The translations under genes and the position numbers were made by a program. A stretch of DNA of 64,000 nt from positions 1-64,000 of the forward strand of contig JAJYDC010000002.1 in assembly GCA_021777835.1 (NCBI GenBank), read 5' to 3'. This DNA comes from Bacteroidota bacterium (GTDB lineage Bacteria; Bacteroidota; Ignavibacteria; Ignavibacteriales; Ignavibacteriaceae). This document shows positions 55,590-64,000 of this stretch, in pieces (position 1 is the stretch's first letter; each line of letters opens with the position of its first letter). The notes under the pieces were generated by a model. The model ran no database searches. It was not told where the DNA came from and saw only the letters and a program-made list of their open reading frames with translations.

Positions 55590-55674
55590 AGGATAATCTA
55601 TTTTACTAAGCGCTGACAGTACTATTTATAGTTCATTGTCTAATATTTATCAACAATTATGAGGAATTACAAAA

Positions 55675-56664
55675 ATGTATATAGCTGACAATAACAGATA
55701 CAAGAATATGAAATATAATAGATGCGGCAAAAGCGGGATAATGCTTCCGGCAATATCATTAGGGCTCTGGCATAACTTCGGAGGAGTAGATCTTTTGGAA
55801 AACTCAAGAGCAATGATACGTCATGCATTTGATCTTGGGATTACGCATTTTGATCTTGCAAATAACTATGGACCCCCTTACGGATCAGCAGAAGAGACGA
55901 TGGGTTTAATACTTAAAAAAGATCTTTTCCCTTATCGTGATGAGCTAATAATTTCATCCAAAGCCGGTTATGATATGTGGCCGGGACCGTACGGTGATTT
56001 TGGCTCGCGGAAATATCTAATCGCAAGCCTGGATCAAAGCTTAAAGCGTATGGGGTTGGAATATGTGGACATATTTTATCATCACCGTCCAGATCCAAAT
56101 ACTCCTTTGGAAGAAACGATGGGTGCATTGCATAACATAATAAAGAGCGGCAAAGCGCTTTACGCGGGCATATCAAATTATCCAGCTGATTTAACAAAAA
56201 AGGCAGAGAAGATATTGAAATCAATGGGGACACATTGTCTCATTCATCAGCCAAAATACAGCATGTTTGAAAGATGGATTGAGGACGGATTACTAAAAGT
56301 ACTAGAAGAAGAAGGAATAGGAAGTATAGTATTTTCACCTTTAGCGCAAGGACTATTAACAGATAAGTATTTAAAAGGAATCCCAAGCGATTCTAGAGCT
56401 GCAAAGCCAACAGGGTTTTTAAAAGTTGAGCATGTGACGGATGAAAAAATTAAGAAGATAAGAGAACTTAATATTATGGCGCTAGATCGTGGTCAGTCTT
56501 TAGCGCAGATGTCACTATCCTGGGCATTGCGACATAAAGAAGTTACTTCAGCTTTAATCGGAGCAAGTAAAGTCGAGCAAATTGATGATGCCGTAAAGGC
56601 ATTGAATCATTTGTCTTTTGCACAAGAGGAGCTAAAAAGGATAGATGATATTCTTGGTAATTAA
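55675..56664 (+). CDS. Aldo/keto reductase (YghZ / Kv-beta-like)
   Basis: 329 residues with the catalytic tetrad: D and Y in HFDLANNYGPPYGSAEE, K in ISSKAGYDMWPG, H in FYHHRPD. The long insert after the Lys (MWPGPYGDFGSRKYL) is characteristic of YghZ, an NADPH reductase of L-glyceraldehyde 3-phosphate and methylglyoxal. The substrate is inferred. It lies 85 bases behind the esterase. Confidence 0.9.
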   Translation: MYIADNNRYKNMKYNRCGKSGIMLPAISLGLWHNFGGVDLLENSRAMIRHAFDLGITHFDLANNYGPPYGSAEETMGLILKKDLFPYRDELIISSKAGYDMWPGPYGDFGSRKYLIASLDQSLKRMGLEYVDIFYHHRPDPNTPLEETMGALHNIIKSGKALYAGISNYPADLTKKAEKILKSMGTHCLIHQPKYSMFERWIEDGLLKVLEEEGIGSIVFSPLAQGLLTDKYLKGIPSDSRAAKPTGFLKVEHVTDEKIKKIRELNIMALDRGQSLAQMSLSWALRHKEVTSALIGASKVEQIDDAVKALNHLSFAQEELKRIDDILGN

Positions 56665-57153
56665 GGTCATGGAGAAGTATAGAAATAGGAGGGAGTATAA
56701 GCCAATATATAAGCAATTGATGTGCATTCACAGTGCATTCATATTTTTGGCGAAATGAGCCTAGAAAAGATGTTATGTTAGTCAGTATCGGATATTTTGG
56801 ACAATATTATTTTAATATTTTACAACATATACTTTTACTAATATAAAAAATTTAACAAAGAAATCAATAGTTTTTTTTATTGATGGTAATTTTTTTTGGA
56901 AATTGTCTTAGAAGGACTATTGATAATGTTTTCGCAGTAGAGGGATAGGAAATAGAATATATATGAGTTAATGTAAATTTTTTTGTCTTGATATGAATAA
57001 TTAACCTGGTTAGTTTGAAAATACTTATTCCGAACTTTCCGCTTGGGGGAAAATTCCTAATAGGCTTTCGTATGTTATAAAAAATTATATTAAGCGGGAG
57101 AATGAAGATCACTTCAAATTATCCCGTTTTAAATCAAAATCAGTGGAGGCACT
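56665..57153. other. 489-base gap without a gene
   Basis: AT-rich and free of convincing coding sequence on both strands. Near the right end a weak, imperfect hairpin pairs AAGCGGGA (57091 on) with TCCCGTTTT (ending about 57130). It could fold in the leader of the next gene. A GGAGG ribosome site at 57145-57149 belongs to that gene. Confidence 0.4.
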
Positions 57154-60100
57154 ATGATAAAAAGATTAATGCTTTTTCTCGTAATTGTTTCTGCGGCAGC
57201 AAGCGCACAACAAGCACCTAATCCTCAACAAACTCTCAATCAATTCAACCAAAATTTCTTTATTCCGAATCATGGGCAGTGGAATCCCGAAGTAAAATAC
57301 CTTGCACGTATCGGTGGTATGAATGCTTGGATTACAAACTCAGGTGTCGTCTATGATTATTACCGGATAAAGAAAAACTATGATGAATCTCAAACCTTAA
57401 AAATGGATCCGCAGAATAGAAGAGATTATGAAAATAAAAACACTACTGTAGAAGGTGATGTAGTAAGAATGCAGCTCGTTAATGCTGAAAGCAATATTAC
57501 GGGACTAGGCAATAACCAGAAAGAAGGTTATTACAATTACTTTATAGGCAATGACAAAAGCAAATGGGCAAGCAACGTACCACTTTATGATAACATAGAA
57601 TTAAAGGGAGTTTATAAAAACATAAACGTAAAATATTACTACGATAATGGACAGCTAAGGTATGACTACAAAGTCCAGCCCGGAGCGGACATATCTCACA
57701 TAAAGTTCAAGTTTGACGGACAGCAGGGGATGAGCGTAAACGCTAACGGTGAATTAGTACTAAAGACAAGCATAGGCGAAGTAACAAACGGAAAGATATA
57801 CGCATATCAAATTGACGGAGTAGCGCAGAAAGAAGTGACGTGTAAGTTTGAACAAAGACAAGACGGGACAATAGGATTAAAAGCAAATAGCTATGATAAA
57901 ATGAAAGAACTGATAATTGACCCGCTCGTTTATGCTACTATGATTGGGGGGAGTCTTGGGATTGAGTGTGGTAATTCAATTGTCATAGATGCAAGCGGGA
58001 ATGCATACATAACAGGAGTGACTACTTGCCCGAATTATCCTACTACAAGCGGAGCTTATCAGACTGCTATAGGAGGTATTGGATACTTCGACGCCTTTAT
58101 AATAAAACTTAACTCAACCGGCAGTGATTTAGTGTATTCTACTTTTATTGGGGGGAATATTGATGATCGAGGACAATCAATCGCCATTGACGCAAGCGGG
58201 AATGCTTACATAACCGGGTATACTCAATCTACCAATTATCCTACTACAAGCGGAGCTTATCAAACTGCTATAGGAGGTTTTGGACACTTCGATGCCTTTG
58301 TAACAAAACTTAACTCAACCGGTAGTTCTTTGGTTTATTCTACTTATATTGGGGGTAGAGAAGATGATTATGGACGATCAATTGCCATAGATGCAAGCGA
58401 GAATGCATACATAACGGGGAATGCTTATTCTAGCAATTATCCTGCGACAATTGGAGCATATCAGACAAAATTAGACGGCATTAACAGTTACTTTATAACA
58501 AAGCTAAACTCAAGCGGCAGTGCTTTGGTATATTCCACTTTTATTGGGGGGACTTGGGATGATCAAGTAGCATCAATTGCCATAGATGCAAACGGGAATG
58601 CTTACATAACTGGATGGACTAAGAATTCCCGTTATCCTACAACAAGCGGGGCTTATCAGACTATATTTGGAGGTCTTCAGAAAGTCTTTGTAACAAAGCT
58701 TAACTCAGCCGGCAGTGCATTGGTTTATTCCACTTTTATTGGTGGTAATGATAATTTTAATTATGTAAAATCAATAGCCATAGATGCTGGAGGGAATGCA
58801 TACATAATAGGTTATACTCATTCTACTCTTTATCCTACAACAAGCGGTGCTTATCAGACTAGTTGGATCGACGGTTATGAAGTTTTTGTAACAAAATTTA
58901 ACTCAACCGGCAGTGCTTTGGTTTATTCCACTTATATTGGGGGTGAAGGCGATGATTATGGACAATCAATCGCCGTAGATACAGGCGGGAATGCATATAT
59001 CACTGGGAATTGTTCTTGGGATTTTCCAACGACAAGCGGTGCTTATGATACTACTGTTGGAAGCACCTTTGTAACAAAACTTAACTCAATCGGTACGGGT
59101 TTGGATTACTCCACATTTGTTGATTATAGTTGTTTTAATGGTGGTAATTCAATCGCCATTGATGCAAGAGGAAATACTTACATAACGGGTGGTACGAGTT
59201 CTTTCAATAATTTTCCTACGATAATAGGACCTGAACAACTTGATTATGGTTATTTAAATATCTTTATAATAAAACTAAAAATACCATTAACTCCGAATGA
59301 AGTACAGCAAGTAAGCCCTTTTAATAATAGTTTAGGAAACATACAACCTGTTCAGCTAAAGTGGTTAATATCAACCGGTGCAAGCAGCTACAGATTGCAG
59401 TTTAGCTCAGACAGCACATTTGCCACAACGTTAGTTGATACAGCCGGTCTGACTGATACAACACTGACGGTTAGCGGACTGAGTAATCTTACAAAATACT
59501 ACTGGCGGGTTAATGCTATGAATGTTGGAGGCACGAGTCATTGGAGTCAGGTATGGAACTTTAAGACATTGGGGAATCCGACACAAGTAGTACATATTTA
59601 TCCAACTGCTGGAAGTACAAACATACCGGTGAGCGTAAACCTGATTTGGAAAAAATCGCAAGACCAATTGAACAAGGCAAAAATAGCGTTGTCTCCGTTA
59701 AAATTGCAAAGCATAACAAAGACAGGCTCATCAGGAATAAAGGAGGAAGCAACAGTTAGCAAATATTGGCTGGAGCTAATGATAGATACGACGAGCAATA
59801 ATTATGTAGTTAATGATAACACCTTAACCGACACAACAAGACTGGTAAGCGGACTAGCTCACTTAACTAATTACTGGTGGCGAGTTCGGGCAATGAACGA
59901 AACGGGCTGGCAAACTAGCTCAGACTGGATAAATTTTGTTACTATTATTGACACTCCGGGAGTGGCTATTTTACTATCCCCCAATAGCAGTTCAAATATT
60001 TTCGACTCAGTCTCCTCAATATTATTTACCTGGCAAAGTGCACCTTTGGCAAGTAAATACGAATTACAAATTGGATTGGATCAAAACTTCAGTACTATTA

Positions 60101-60555
60101 TAGCAGACACAACAGGGATAACCGATACATCGTGTACCTATCAATCAACAAATCTTCCAAAGACATTTAATTGGAGAATAAGAGGAAGTAATGAAGCCGG
60201 TACAGGCTCATGGTCTAATTCGATGGCAGTATCTTTAATTACCGGAATAAACGGAATAAAGGGCGGTATTCCTGTAGTTTATCAGTTAATGCAGAATTAC
60301 CCTAATCCATTTAATCCAAGCTCAAAAATAGGATATGCCTTGCCATTCAGCAGCAATGTGAAAATCAGTATTTATAATCTTCTTGGCGAGATGATTAAAG
60401 AACTAGTAAACGAACAAAAGAACGCTGGTTACTATGAGGTAAACTTCACCACAACTGGCTTAGCAAGCGGAGTATATTTCTACTTGATAGAAGCAAGAAG
60501 TCTTGACGGTAAGAATGGGTTTAGAGATGTGAAGAAAATGGTTTTGTTGAAGTGA
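57154..60555 (+). CDS. Large secreted SBBP-repeat protein with FN3 domains and type IX sorting domain
   Basis: 1133 residues: signal peptide (ends SASAQ, about residue 18), DUF7948 domain (about 30-250, PNHGQWNPEVKYLARIGGMN), about seven SBBP beta-propeller repeats (about 260-705, each with AIDASGNAYITG and KLNSTGS-LVYSTFIGG), three fibronectin-III-like domains (about 710-1030) and the C-terminal por-secretion sorting domain (about 1045-1133, LMQNYPNPFNPSSKI). It is a surface or extracellular structural protein; the propeller ligand is unknown. A GGAGG site lies four bases before the ATG. Confidence 0.9.
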   Translation: MIKRLMLFLVIVSAAASAQQAPNPQQTLNQFNQNFFIPNHGQWNPEVKYLARIGGMNAWITNSGVVYDYYRIKKNYDESQTLKMDPQNRRDYENKNTTVEGDVVRMQLVNAESNITGLGNNQKEGYYNYFIGNDKSKWASNVPLYDNIELKGVYKNINVKYYYDNGQLRYDYKVQPGADISHIKFKFDGQQGMSVNANGELVLKTSIGEVTNGKIYAYQIDGVAQKEVTCKFEQRQDGTIGLKANSYDKMKELIIDPLVYATMIGGSLGIECGNSIVIDASGNAYITGVTTCPNYPTTSGAYQTAIGGIGYFDAFIIKLNSTGSDLVYSTFIGGNIDDRGQSIAIDASGNAYITGYTQSTNYPTTSGAYQTAIGGFGHFDAFVTKLNSTGSSLVYSTYIGGREDDYGRSIAIDASENAYITGNAYSSNYPATIGAYQTKLDGINSYFITKLNSSGSALVYSTFIGGTWDDQVASIAIDANGNAYITGWTKNSRYPTTSGAYQTIFGGLQKVFVTKLNSAGSALVYSTFIGGNDNFNYVKSIAIDAGGNAYIIGYTHSTLYPTTSGAYQTSWIDGYEVFVTKFNSTGSALVYSTYIGGEGDDYGQSIAVDTGGNAYITGNCSWDFPTTSGAYDTTVGSTFVTKLNSIGTGLDYSTFVDYSCFNGGNSIAIDARGNTYITGGTSSFNNFPTIIGPEQLDYGYLNIFIIKLKIPLTPNEVQQVSPFNNSLGNIQPVQLKWLISTGASSYRLQFSSDSTFATTLVDTAGLTDTTLTVSGLSNLTKYYWRVNAMNVGGTSHWSQVWNFKTLGNPTQVVHIYPTAGSTNIPVSVNLIWKKSQDQLNKAKIALSPLKLQSITKTGSSGIKEEATVSKYWLELMIDTTSNNYVVNDNTLTDTTRLVSGLAHLTNYWWRVRAMNETGWQTSSDWINFVTIIDTPGVAILLSPNSSSNIFDSVSSILFTWQSAPLASKYELQIGLDQNFSTIIADTTGITDTSCTYQSTNLPKTFNWRIRGSNEAGTGSWSNSMAVSLITGINGIKGGIPVVYQLMQNYPNPFNPSSKIGYALPFSSNVKISIYNLLGEMIKELVNEQKNAGYYEVNFTTTGLASGVYFYLIEARSLDGKNGFRDVKKMVLLK

Positions 60556-60976
60556 TATTGTTATGAATATTTATGAGAGGCGAGCAGTAAAATGTGTACC
60601 ATTGTAAGTTTAGAATTTTACTGTTCCATGTAAATAGAATAATTTAGTTGATTTAAGTATTTATTGGGATAAAGTATTTAACTTAATGATGGATACGCAT
60701 GGGGAGATGCAAAGATGCTAAAGCATATAAATATAACCACAAAGAGTGAGAGCGGCATACTGCTGCAACAGGTAAGCACAAATATATTTCAAAAAGACAA
60801 ATCGAAAGAAGAGATATTAGGACATAGGTATGTAATGACAATGATGATTCAAACTCATTTAGCAAATTTAGGAACTTTAGCTGTACCCCGTTCCTTGGAG
60901 GATTTTTTGATATAATTTAATGTGATATATCTTATTTTAAAATAGCTAATTTCCATATTAATTAAAATATATAGGA
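60556..60976. other. Gap with only a doubtful open frame
   Basis: A 66-codon open frame at 60715-60915 (plus) starts ATGCTAAAGC but has no recognised domain and shows no upstream ribosome site of note. I treat it as non-coding. The region ends at the left end of the IS256-type element. Confidence 0.35.
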
Positions 60977-61014
60977 GTGTAAATAATTTTGTGTAAATGG
61001 TTAATAGAGAGAAT

Positions 61015-61055
61015 TAGATAAATGCTGTTGAGCGTAGCGAAACAGCATTTATCTA
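61015..61055. other. Perfect 15-bp hairpin between the IS left end and the transposase
   Basis: TAGATAAATGCTGTT (61015-61029) pairs fully with AACAGCATTTATCTA (61041-61055) around an 11-base loop GAGCGTAGCGA. No T run follows on the plus strand. It stands 54 bases before the transposase ATG, so it may shield the transposase from read-through transcription or translation, as leader hairpins do in other insertion sequences. Confidence 0.75.
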
Positions 61056-61108
61056 TGAGAAAAAAATCACTAATTTATTAACCAAAATCCGAAAGGAACT
61101 TCACACTC

Positions 61109-62341
61109 ATGGAACTAACCGAAGAAATGATCGGGCAACTGAAAGCCGATCTATCCAAAGCCAAGAACTACGAAGACCTAATGGGTAAGGATGGAGCTAT
61201 AAAGAAGCTTATTGCCAAATCCTTAGAGCAAATGCTGGAGAGCGAACTGACCGAACATCTTGGTTATGAGAAGCATTCACCCGAAGGCAAGAACACCGGC
61301 AACAGCCGAAACGGCAAAACCCATAAAACACTGAAGAACGATAACGGAGAAATTGAAATTACAGTTCCCCGTGACCGCAATGGTCAGTTTGATCCGATAA
61401 TTGTAAAAAAATATGAAAGAACCATTGGTCCAATTGAAGATAAAATAATCTCTATGTATGCAAAGGGAATGACAGTTCGGGATATACAGTCGCACATTCA
61501 AGAGTTCTATGGCTTGGATGTATCATCTACACTAATTTCAAACATAACAGAGAAGATACTCGACATAGCAACAGAGTGGCAAAACAGGCCACTAGAGTCA
61601 ATTTACCCGATAGTATTCTTTGATGCCATCCATTACAAAGTAAGAGATGAAGGTTCAAAGAAAGTAACCTCCAAGGCTGCATATACATGTCTAGCAGTAG
61701 AGACAAGCGGTAGAAAAGAGCTGCTTGGTCTCTGGGTCGGAGAAGCCGAAGGAGCTAACTTTTGGCTGAATGTTTTAACCGAGCTAAAGAATCGTGGTCT
61801 AAAAGATATTCTTATAGCTTGTATCGATGGACTAAAAGGTTTTCCGGAGGCAATAAATACTGTTTCCCCGAAGACTGAAATCCAGCTTTGTGTAATACAC
61901 CAAATCCGTAACACGCTTAAGTACATTGCTTCAAAAGACCAGAAGGAATTTATGAAGCAGCTAAAACCGGTTTATTCTGCACCAACGGAGGAAGCTGCAC
62001 TTGAAAACCTCAAAGCTCTTGAAGAACGCTGGTCGGGTAAATATTCTTTGGCACTAAAATCTTGGAGACAAAACTGGGATAACTTAGCAACTTTCTTCAA
62101 GTACCCGGAAGAAATAAGGACTATTATTTATACTACAAATGCTGTTGAATCTGTTCACCGACAGTTTAGAAAAGTTACAAAAACCAGGTCACTTTTCCCT
62201 AATGATGATGCTCTTAAAAAAATGCTATATTTAGCATATAGAGATTTATCAAAAAGGTGGACTATGCCTATTAGAAATTGGGCAATTGTTCTTTCTAATT
62301 TTTCTATTATTTTTGATGAAAGGCTAGAGCCTTTCTTATGA
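61109..62341 (+). CDS. IS256-family transposase (DDE, MULE-like)
   Basis: 410 residues, family length. It has IS256 hallmarks: GNSRNGKTHKTLKND near residue 65, the first catalytic Asp in IVFFDAIHYKVRDEG, the second in IACIDGLKGFPEAI, and Glu in YTTNAVESVHRQFRK. The C-terminal RNWAIVLSNFSIIF is typical. The frame is intact. The right inverted repeat begins 11 bases after the stop codon. Confidence 0.95.
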   Translation: MELTEEMIGQLKADLSKAKNYEDLMGKDGAIKKLIAKSLEQMLESELTEHLGYEKHSPEGKNTGNSRNGKTHKTLKNDNGEIEITVPRDRNGQFDPIIVKKYERTIGPIEDKIISMYAKGMTVRDIQSHIQEFYGLDVSSTLISNITEKILDIATEWQNRPLESIYPIVFFDAIHYKVRDEGSKKVTSKAAYTCLAVETSGRKELLGLWVGEAEGANFWLNVLTELKNRGLKDILIACIDGLKGFPEAINTVSPKTEIQLCVIHQIRNTLKYIASKDQKEFMKQLKPVYSAPTEEAALENLKALEERWSGKYSLALKSWRQNWDNLATFFKYPEEIRTIIYTTNAVESVHRQFRKVTKTRSLFPNDDALKKMLYLAYRDLSKRWTMPIRNWAIVLSNFSIIFDERLEPFL

Positions 62342-62573
62342 TGCTTAATTGCCGTTTACACAAATTATTTTACAGTCTCTTTTTTATCGCAATTTTATTT
62401 CGCCGATCATTTCTTTTTTCGATCAGATTATTTACTCTCAAAAAAGAAATTTGGTTTTTTAAGGACTGACTAAGTACATTCTATACCACTTGAGGTGAAC
62501 TGTGCTCATTTAATTTTGTTTACTAAATGGACATTTTATTTAGTACAATTCGAAAATATTTAGAGGGGCTGTT

Positions 62574-63491
62574 ATGATGAAAAAATCAATATTATTTCTA
62601 TTCTTTATATTACTCAGTAATACATTTTATCCTCAGACTAAGTGGCTTATAGAAAAGGATTCAATGAATATTGCTATTCTTATATCAGATTATCAGACTT
62701 ATCAATTTGAAGAAGGAGACTTGTCTTATTATGCAGCAAATGATTCAATAGTAAATAAAATCCCTGTGGAAAGTGAATATGTACCTCCAGTGGATTATGG
62801 AAGTATAAGTTTTCTTGCAGATAAAAATAAGGACTCAATTTTTTCTGCCGGAATAGAATGGCAAGGGCAGGGACAAATTACATTCCCAAAATATTTTCAA
62901 CCCGCAGATTCCTTCTCAGTTCAACAAACAAACATCCAGGCGCCATTATCAACTGAATATTATTATAATTCTATCCCTATGATTGATAGTTCGAGTTATA
63001 AGATGAAAGCTGATTCAGCATGGGGGGCTGTAAAAAGTCTGGATATAGTCAATGAATTTGCAAAATATCCATATAGAATCGGCATGTATTTATATACACC
63101 CGGGGAAGGTGTACAAACGCAAAATGGAATTAGTAACACAGTCGGCGCCAAATGGATTATATTTCTATATTATGACAATTCCTCAATAAACGGAATTGAC
63201 AATGCTAAAAGTATTCCTGGTAAGTTTCAATTAATGCAAAACTATCCGAATCCATTTAATCCAACTACAATAATCGAATATCAACTTCCTCAAAAAGAAA
63301 TAGTCACATTAAAAGTTTATGATATGCTTGGAAGAGAAATAAAGTCTTTCATAAGTGAAATGTCACAAAATCCCGGTATGCACAAAATAATATTTGACGG
63401 AAGAAACTTGTCGAGCGGAGTTTATTTTTACAAATTAACCTTAAAAGGGAATCCTTTAACTTTGATCAACAAAATGATATTGCTTAAATAA
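62574..63491 (+). CDS. Secreted protein with type IX sorting domain
   Basis: 305 residues: signal peptide (ends TFYPQ, about residue 21), an N-terminal part of about 190 residues that I do not recognise (it contains VPPVDYGSISFLADKNKDSI), and a C-terminal por-secretion sorting domain (about 215-305) with LMQNYPNPFNPTTI and SGVYFYKLTLKG. It should be exported by the type IX system. It lies directly after the IS element, on the same strand. Confidence 0.8.
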   Translation: MMKKSILFLFFILLSNTFYPQTKWLIEKDSMNIAILISDYQTYQFEEGDLSYYAANDSIVNKIPVESEYVPPVDYGSISFLADKNKDSIFSAGIEWQGQGQITFPKYFQPADSFSVQQTNIQAPLSTEYYYNSIPMIDSSSYKMKADSAWGAVKSLDIVNEFAKYPYRIGMYLYTPGEGVQTQNGISNTVGAKWIIFLYYDNSSINGIDNAKSIPGKFQLMQNYPNPFNPTTIIEYQLPQKEIVTLKVYDMLGREIKSFISEMSQNPGMHKIIFDGRNLSSGVYFYKLTLKGNPLTLINKMILLK

Positions 63492-63814
63492 AGAAGAATA
63501 TTTAGTCTCAGTAGAAAGAGCTCTTGGATATATTTTTAAACAGGATTATAAAGTGATAAAGTTATAATATATCTATTGCTTTTGTGGGAGGGAGATTTGA
63601 GAGAATGCTACGGTATTGGATGTAAGCAATTGCCTAAAAGAATGATCTTTATTTTATCATAATTAATTTCTTACTTTTAGCAATTGATTATAAATGGTAA
63701 AATTGATATTGGCGGAAGAGAAAATGAAGATATGAGCGCCACATTGCTCTGATTAAGTTTGGAATTCTGTAATTGTTGATATATTTTTAAAGGAATTTTA
63801 TTTAATAATATATA
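63492..63814. other. Gap without a gene
   Basis: AT-rich intergenic sequence. The only long frame is a minus-strand one that reads through the tRNA (63677-63901) and is spurious. The tRNA promoter was not identified. Confidence 0.5.
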
Positions 63815-63891
63815 GGCGCGTTCGTCTAGTGGCTTAGGACGCCGCCCTCTCAAGGCGGAGACCACGGGTTCGAATCCCGTACGCGCTACCA
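63815..63891 (+). tRNA. tRNA-Glu (anticodon CTC), CCA encoded
   Basis: A full cloverleaf: acceptor GGCGCGT pairing with ACGCGCT (G-T at the end), D arm TCGTCTAGTGG...AGGAC, anticodon stem CCGCC/GGCGG around the loop CTCTCAA with anticodon CTC, and T arm ACGGG-TTCGAAT-CCCGT. The discriminator A is followed by an encoded CCA. The TTCGTCTAG-GGC pattern is typical of tRNA-Glu. No other tRNA follows in the last 109 bases. Confidence 0.95.
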
Positions 63892-64000
63892 TTAAGTCCA
63901 CTCCGAGTGCTTATCAGAATATTTATTTATGTTGCAACAGGTGAATGATAAGAACATTATTCTTTTCAAAAAGATTTATTGATTGTAATAAAAATAAATG

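Larger units (their letters stand above)
60977..62375 (+). mobile_element. IS256-family insertion sequence (about 1.4 kb)
   Basis: A single intact transposase gene (61109-62341) lies between imperfect inverted repeats of 24 bp: left 60977-61000 (GTGTAAATAATTTTGTGTAA and four more bases) and right 62352-62375 in reverse. 19 of 24 positions match. No clear 8-9 bp target duplication is visible next to these ends, so the exact ends may be a few bases off or the flanks have changed. It looks complete and potentially active. Confidence 0.85.

Noticed and set aside
57091-57134. Terminator or riboswitch before the SBBP protein gene
   Set aside because: The pairing is imperfect and no T run or known aptamer pattern is visible; at most a weak leader hairpin.
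60715-60915. 66-residue plus-strand frame
   Set aside because: No domain, no ribosome site of note, and it lies in a decayed-looking gap before the insertion sequence.
63677-63901. 74-residue minus-strand frame starting MDLMVARTGFEPVV
   Set aside because: It reads antisense through the tRNA-Glu gene; such frames over tRNAs are a known annotation artefact.

Overview
The window looks like a chromosomal piece of a Gram-negative, AT-rich member of the Bacteroidota/Ignavibacteriota lineage. Three secreted proteins end in the type IX secretion (por) sorting domain, with the NYPNPFNP motif that is especially common in Ignavibacteria. There are many Omp-type barrels, OmpA/TSP3 proteins, a complete Bat (aerotolerance) operon and KdsB for LPS. 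The assignment rests on protein signatures only; no rRNA is present.

Layout. 0.1-1.9 kb: a nest of REP-like hairpin repeats around a Y1 (HUH) transposase of the RAYT type. 2-4.9 kb: a GT39-like membrane glycosyltransferase, a tiny Lys-rich protein, a barrel protein and a pterin dehydratase. 4.9-36 kb: an accessory/stress region, almost all on the minus strand. It holds three paralogous orphan NarL/LuxR response regulators, OmpA proteins, CsbD-like proteins, an lmo0937-type microprotein, an AI-2E-type permease, bacterioferritin, PAP2 phosphatase, two ice-binding (DUF3494) proteins, an NRAMP-like transporter, two B12/radical-SAM enzymes and a KaiC-like double ATPase. 36.5-51 kb: a compact minus-strand housekeeping run (cobalamin-binding protein, HIT, PLP enzyme, KdsB, GatC, PlsC, M48 protease, Bat operon with MoxR, rRNA methyltransferase). 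51-64 kb: plus-strand genes (PQQ-like propeller, PAS histidine kinase, esterase, aldo/keto reductase, large SBBP/T9SS protein, an IS256 element, another T9SS protein, tRNA-Glu).

Main discovery candidate: a conserved motif of about 40 bp occurs nine times between 7.6 and 33.2 kb, each time upstream of a gene and in the same orientation relative to it. Its core is two copies of AAAGGGAT spaced 11-12 bp apart. The sites precede two of the three orphan regulators, both CsbD-like genes, the lmo0937/AI-2E operon, an ice-binding protein, the NRAMP-like gene, the radical-SAM pair and the kaiC-like gene. I did not see a full copy in the housekeeping half. This suggests a locally clustered envelope/stress regulon with its own operator, possibly read by the orphan regulators. 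All three regulators carry Asp in place of the usual switch Thr/Ser of the receiver domain.

A second theme is hairpin repeats. Two clusters use different stem sequences but mostly the same TGAA (or TAAA) loop. The repeats near the transposase contain a copy of the last codons of the transposase gene. A 38-bp tandem array near 10.4 kb has the classical REP layout (GTAG followed by a hairpin), and a decayed transposase tail lies at 27.7 kb.
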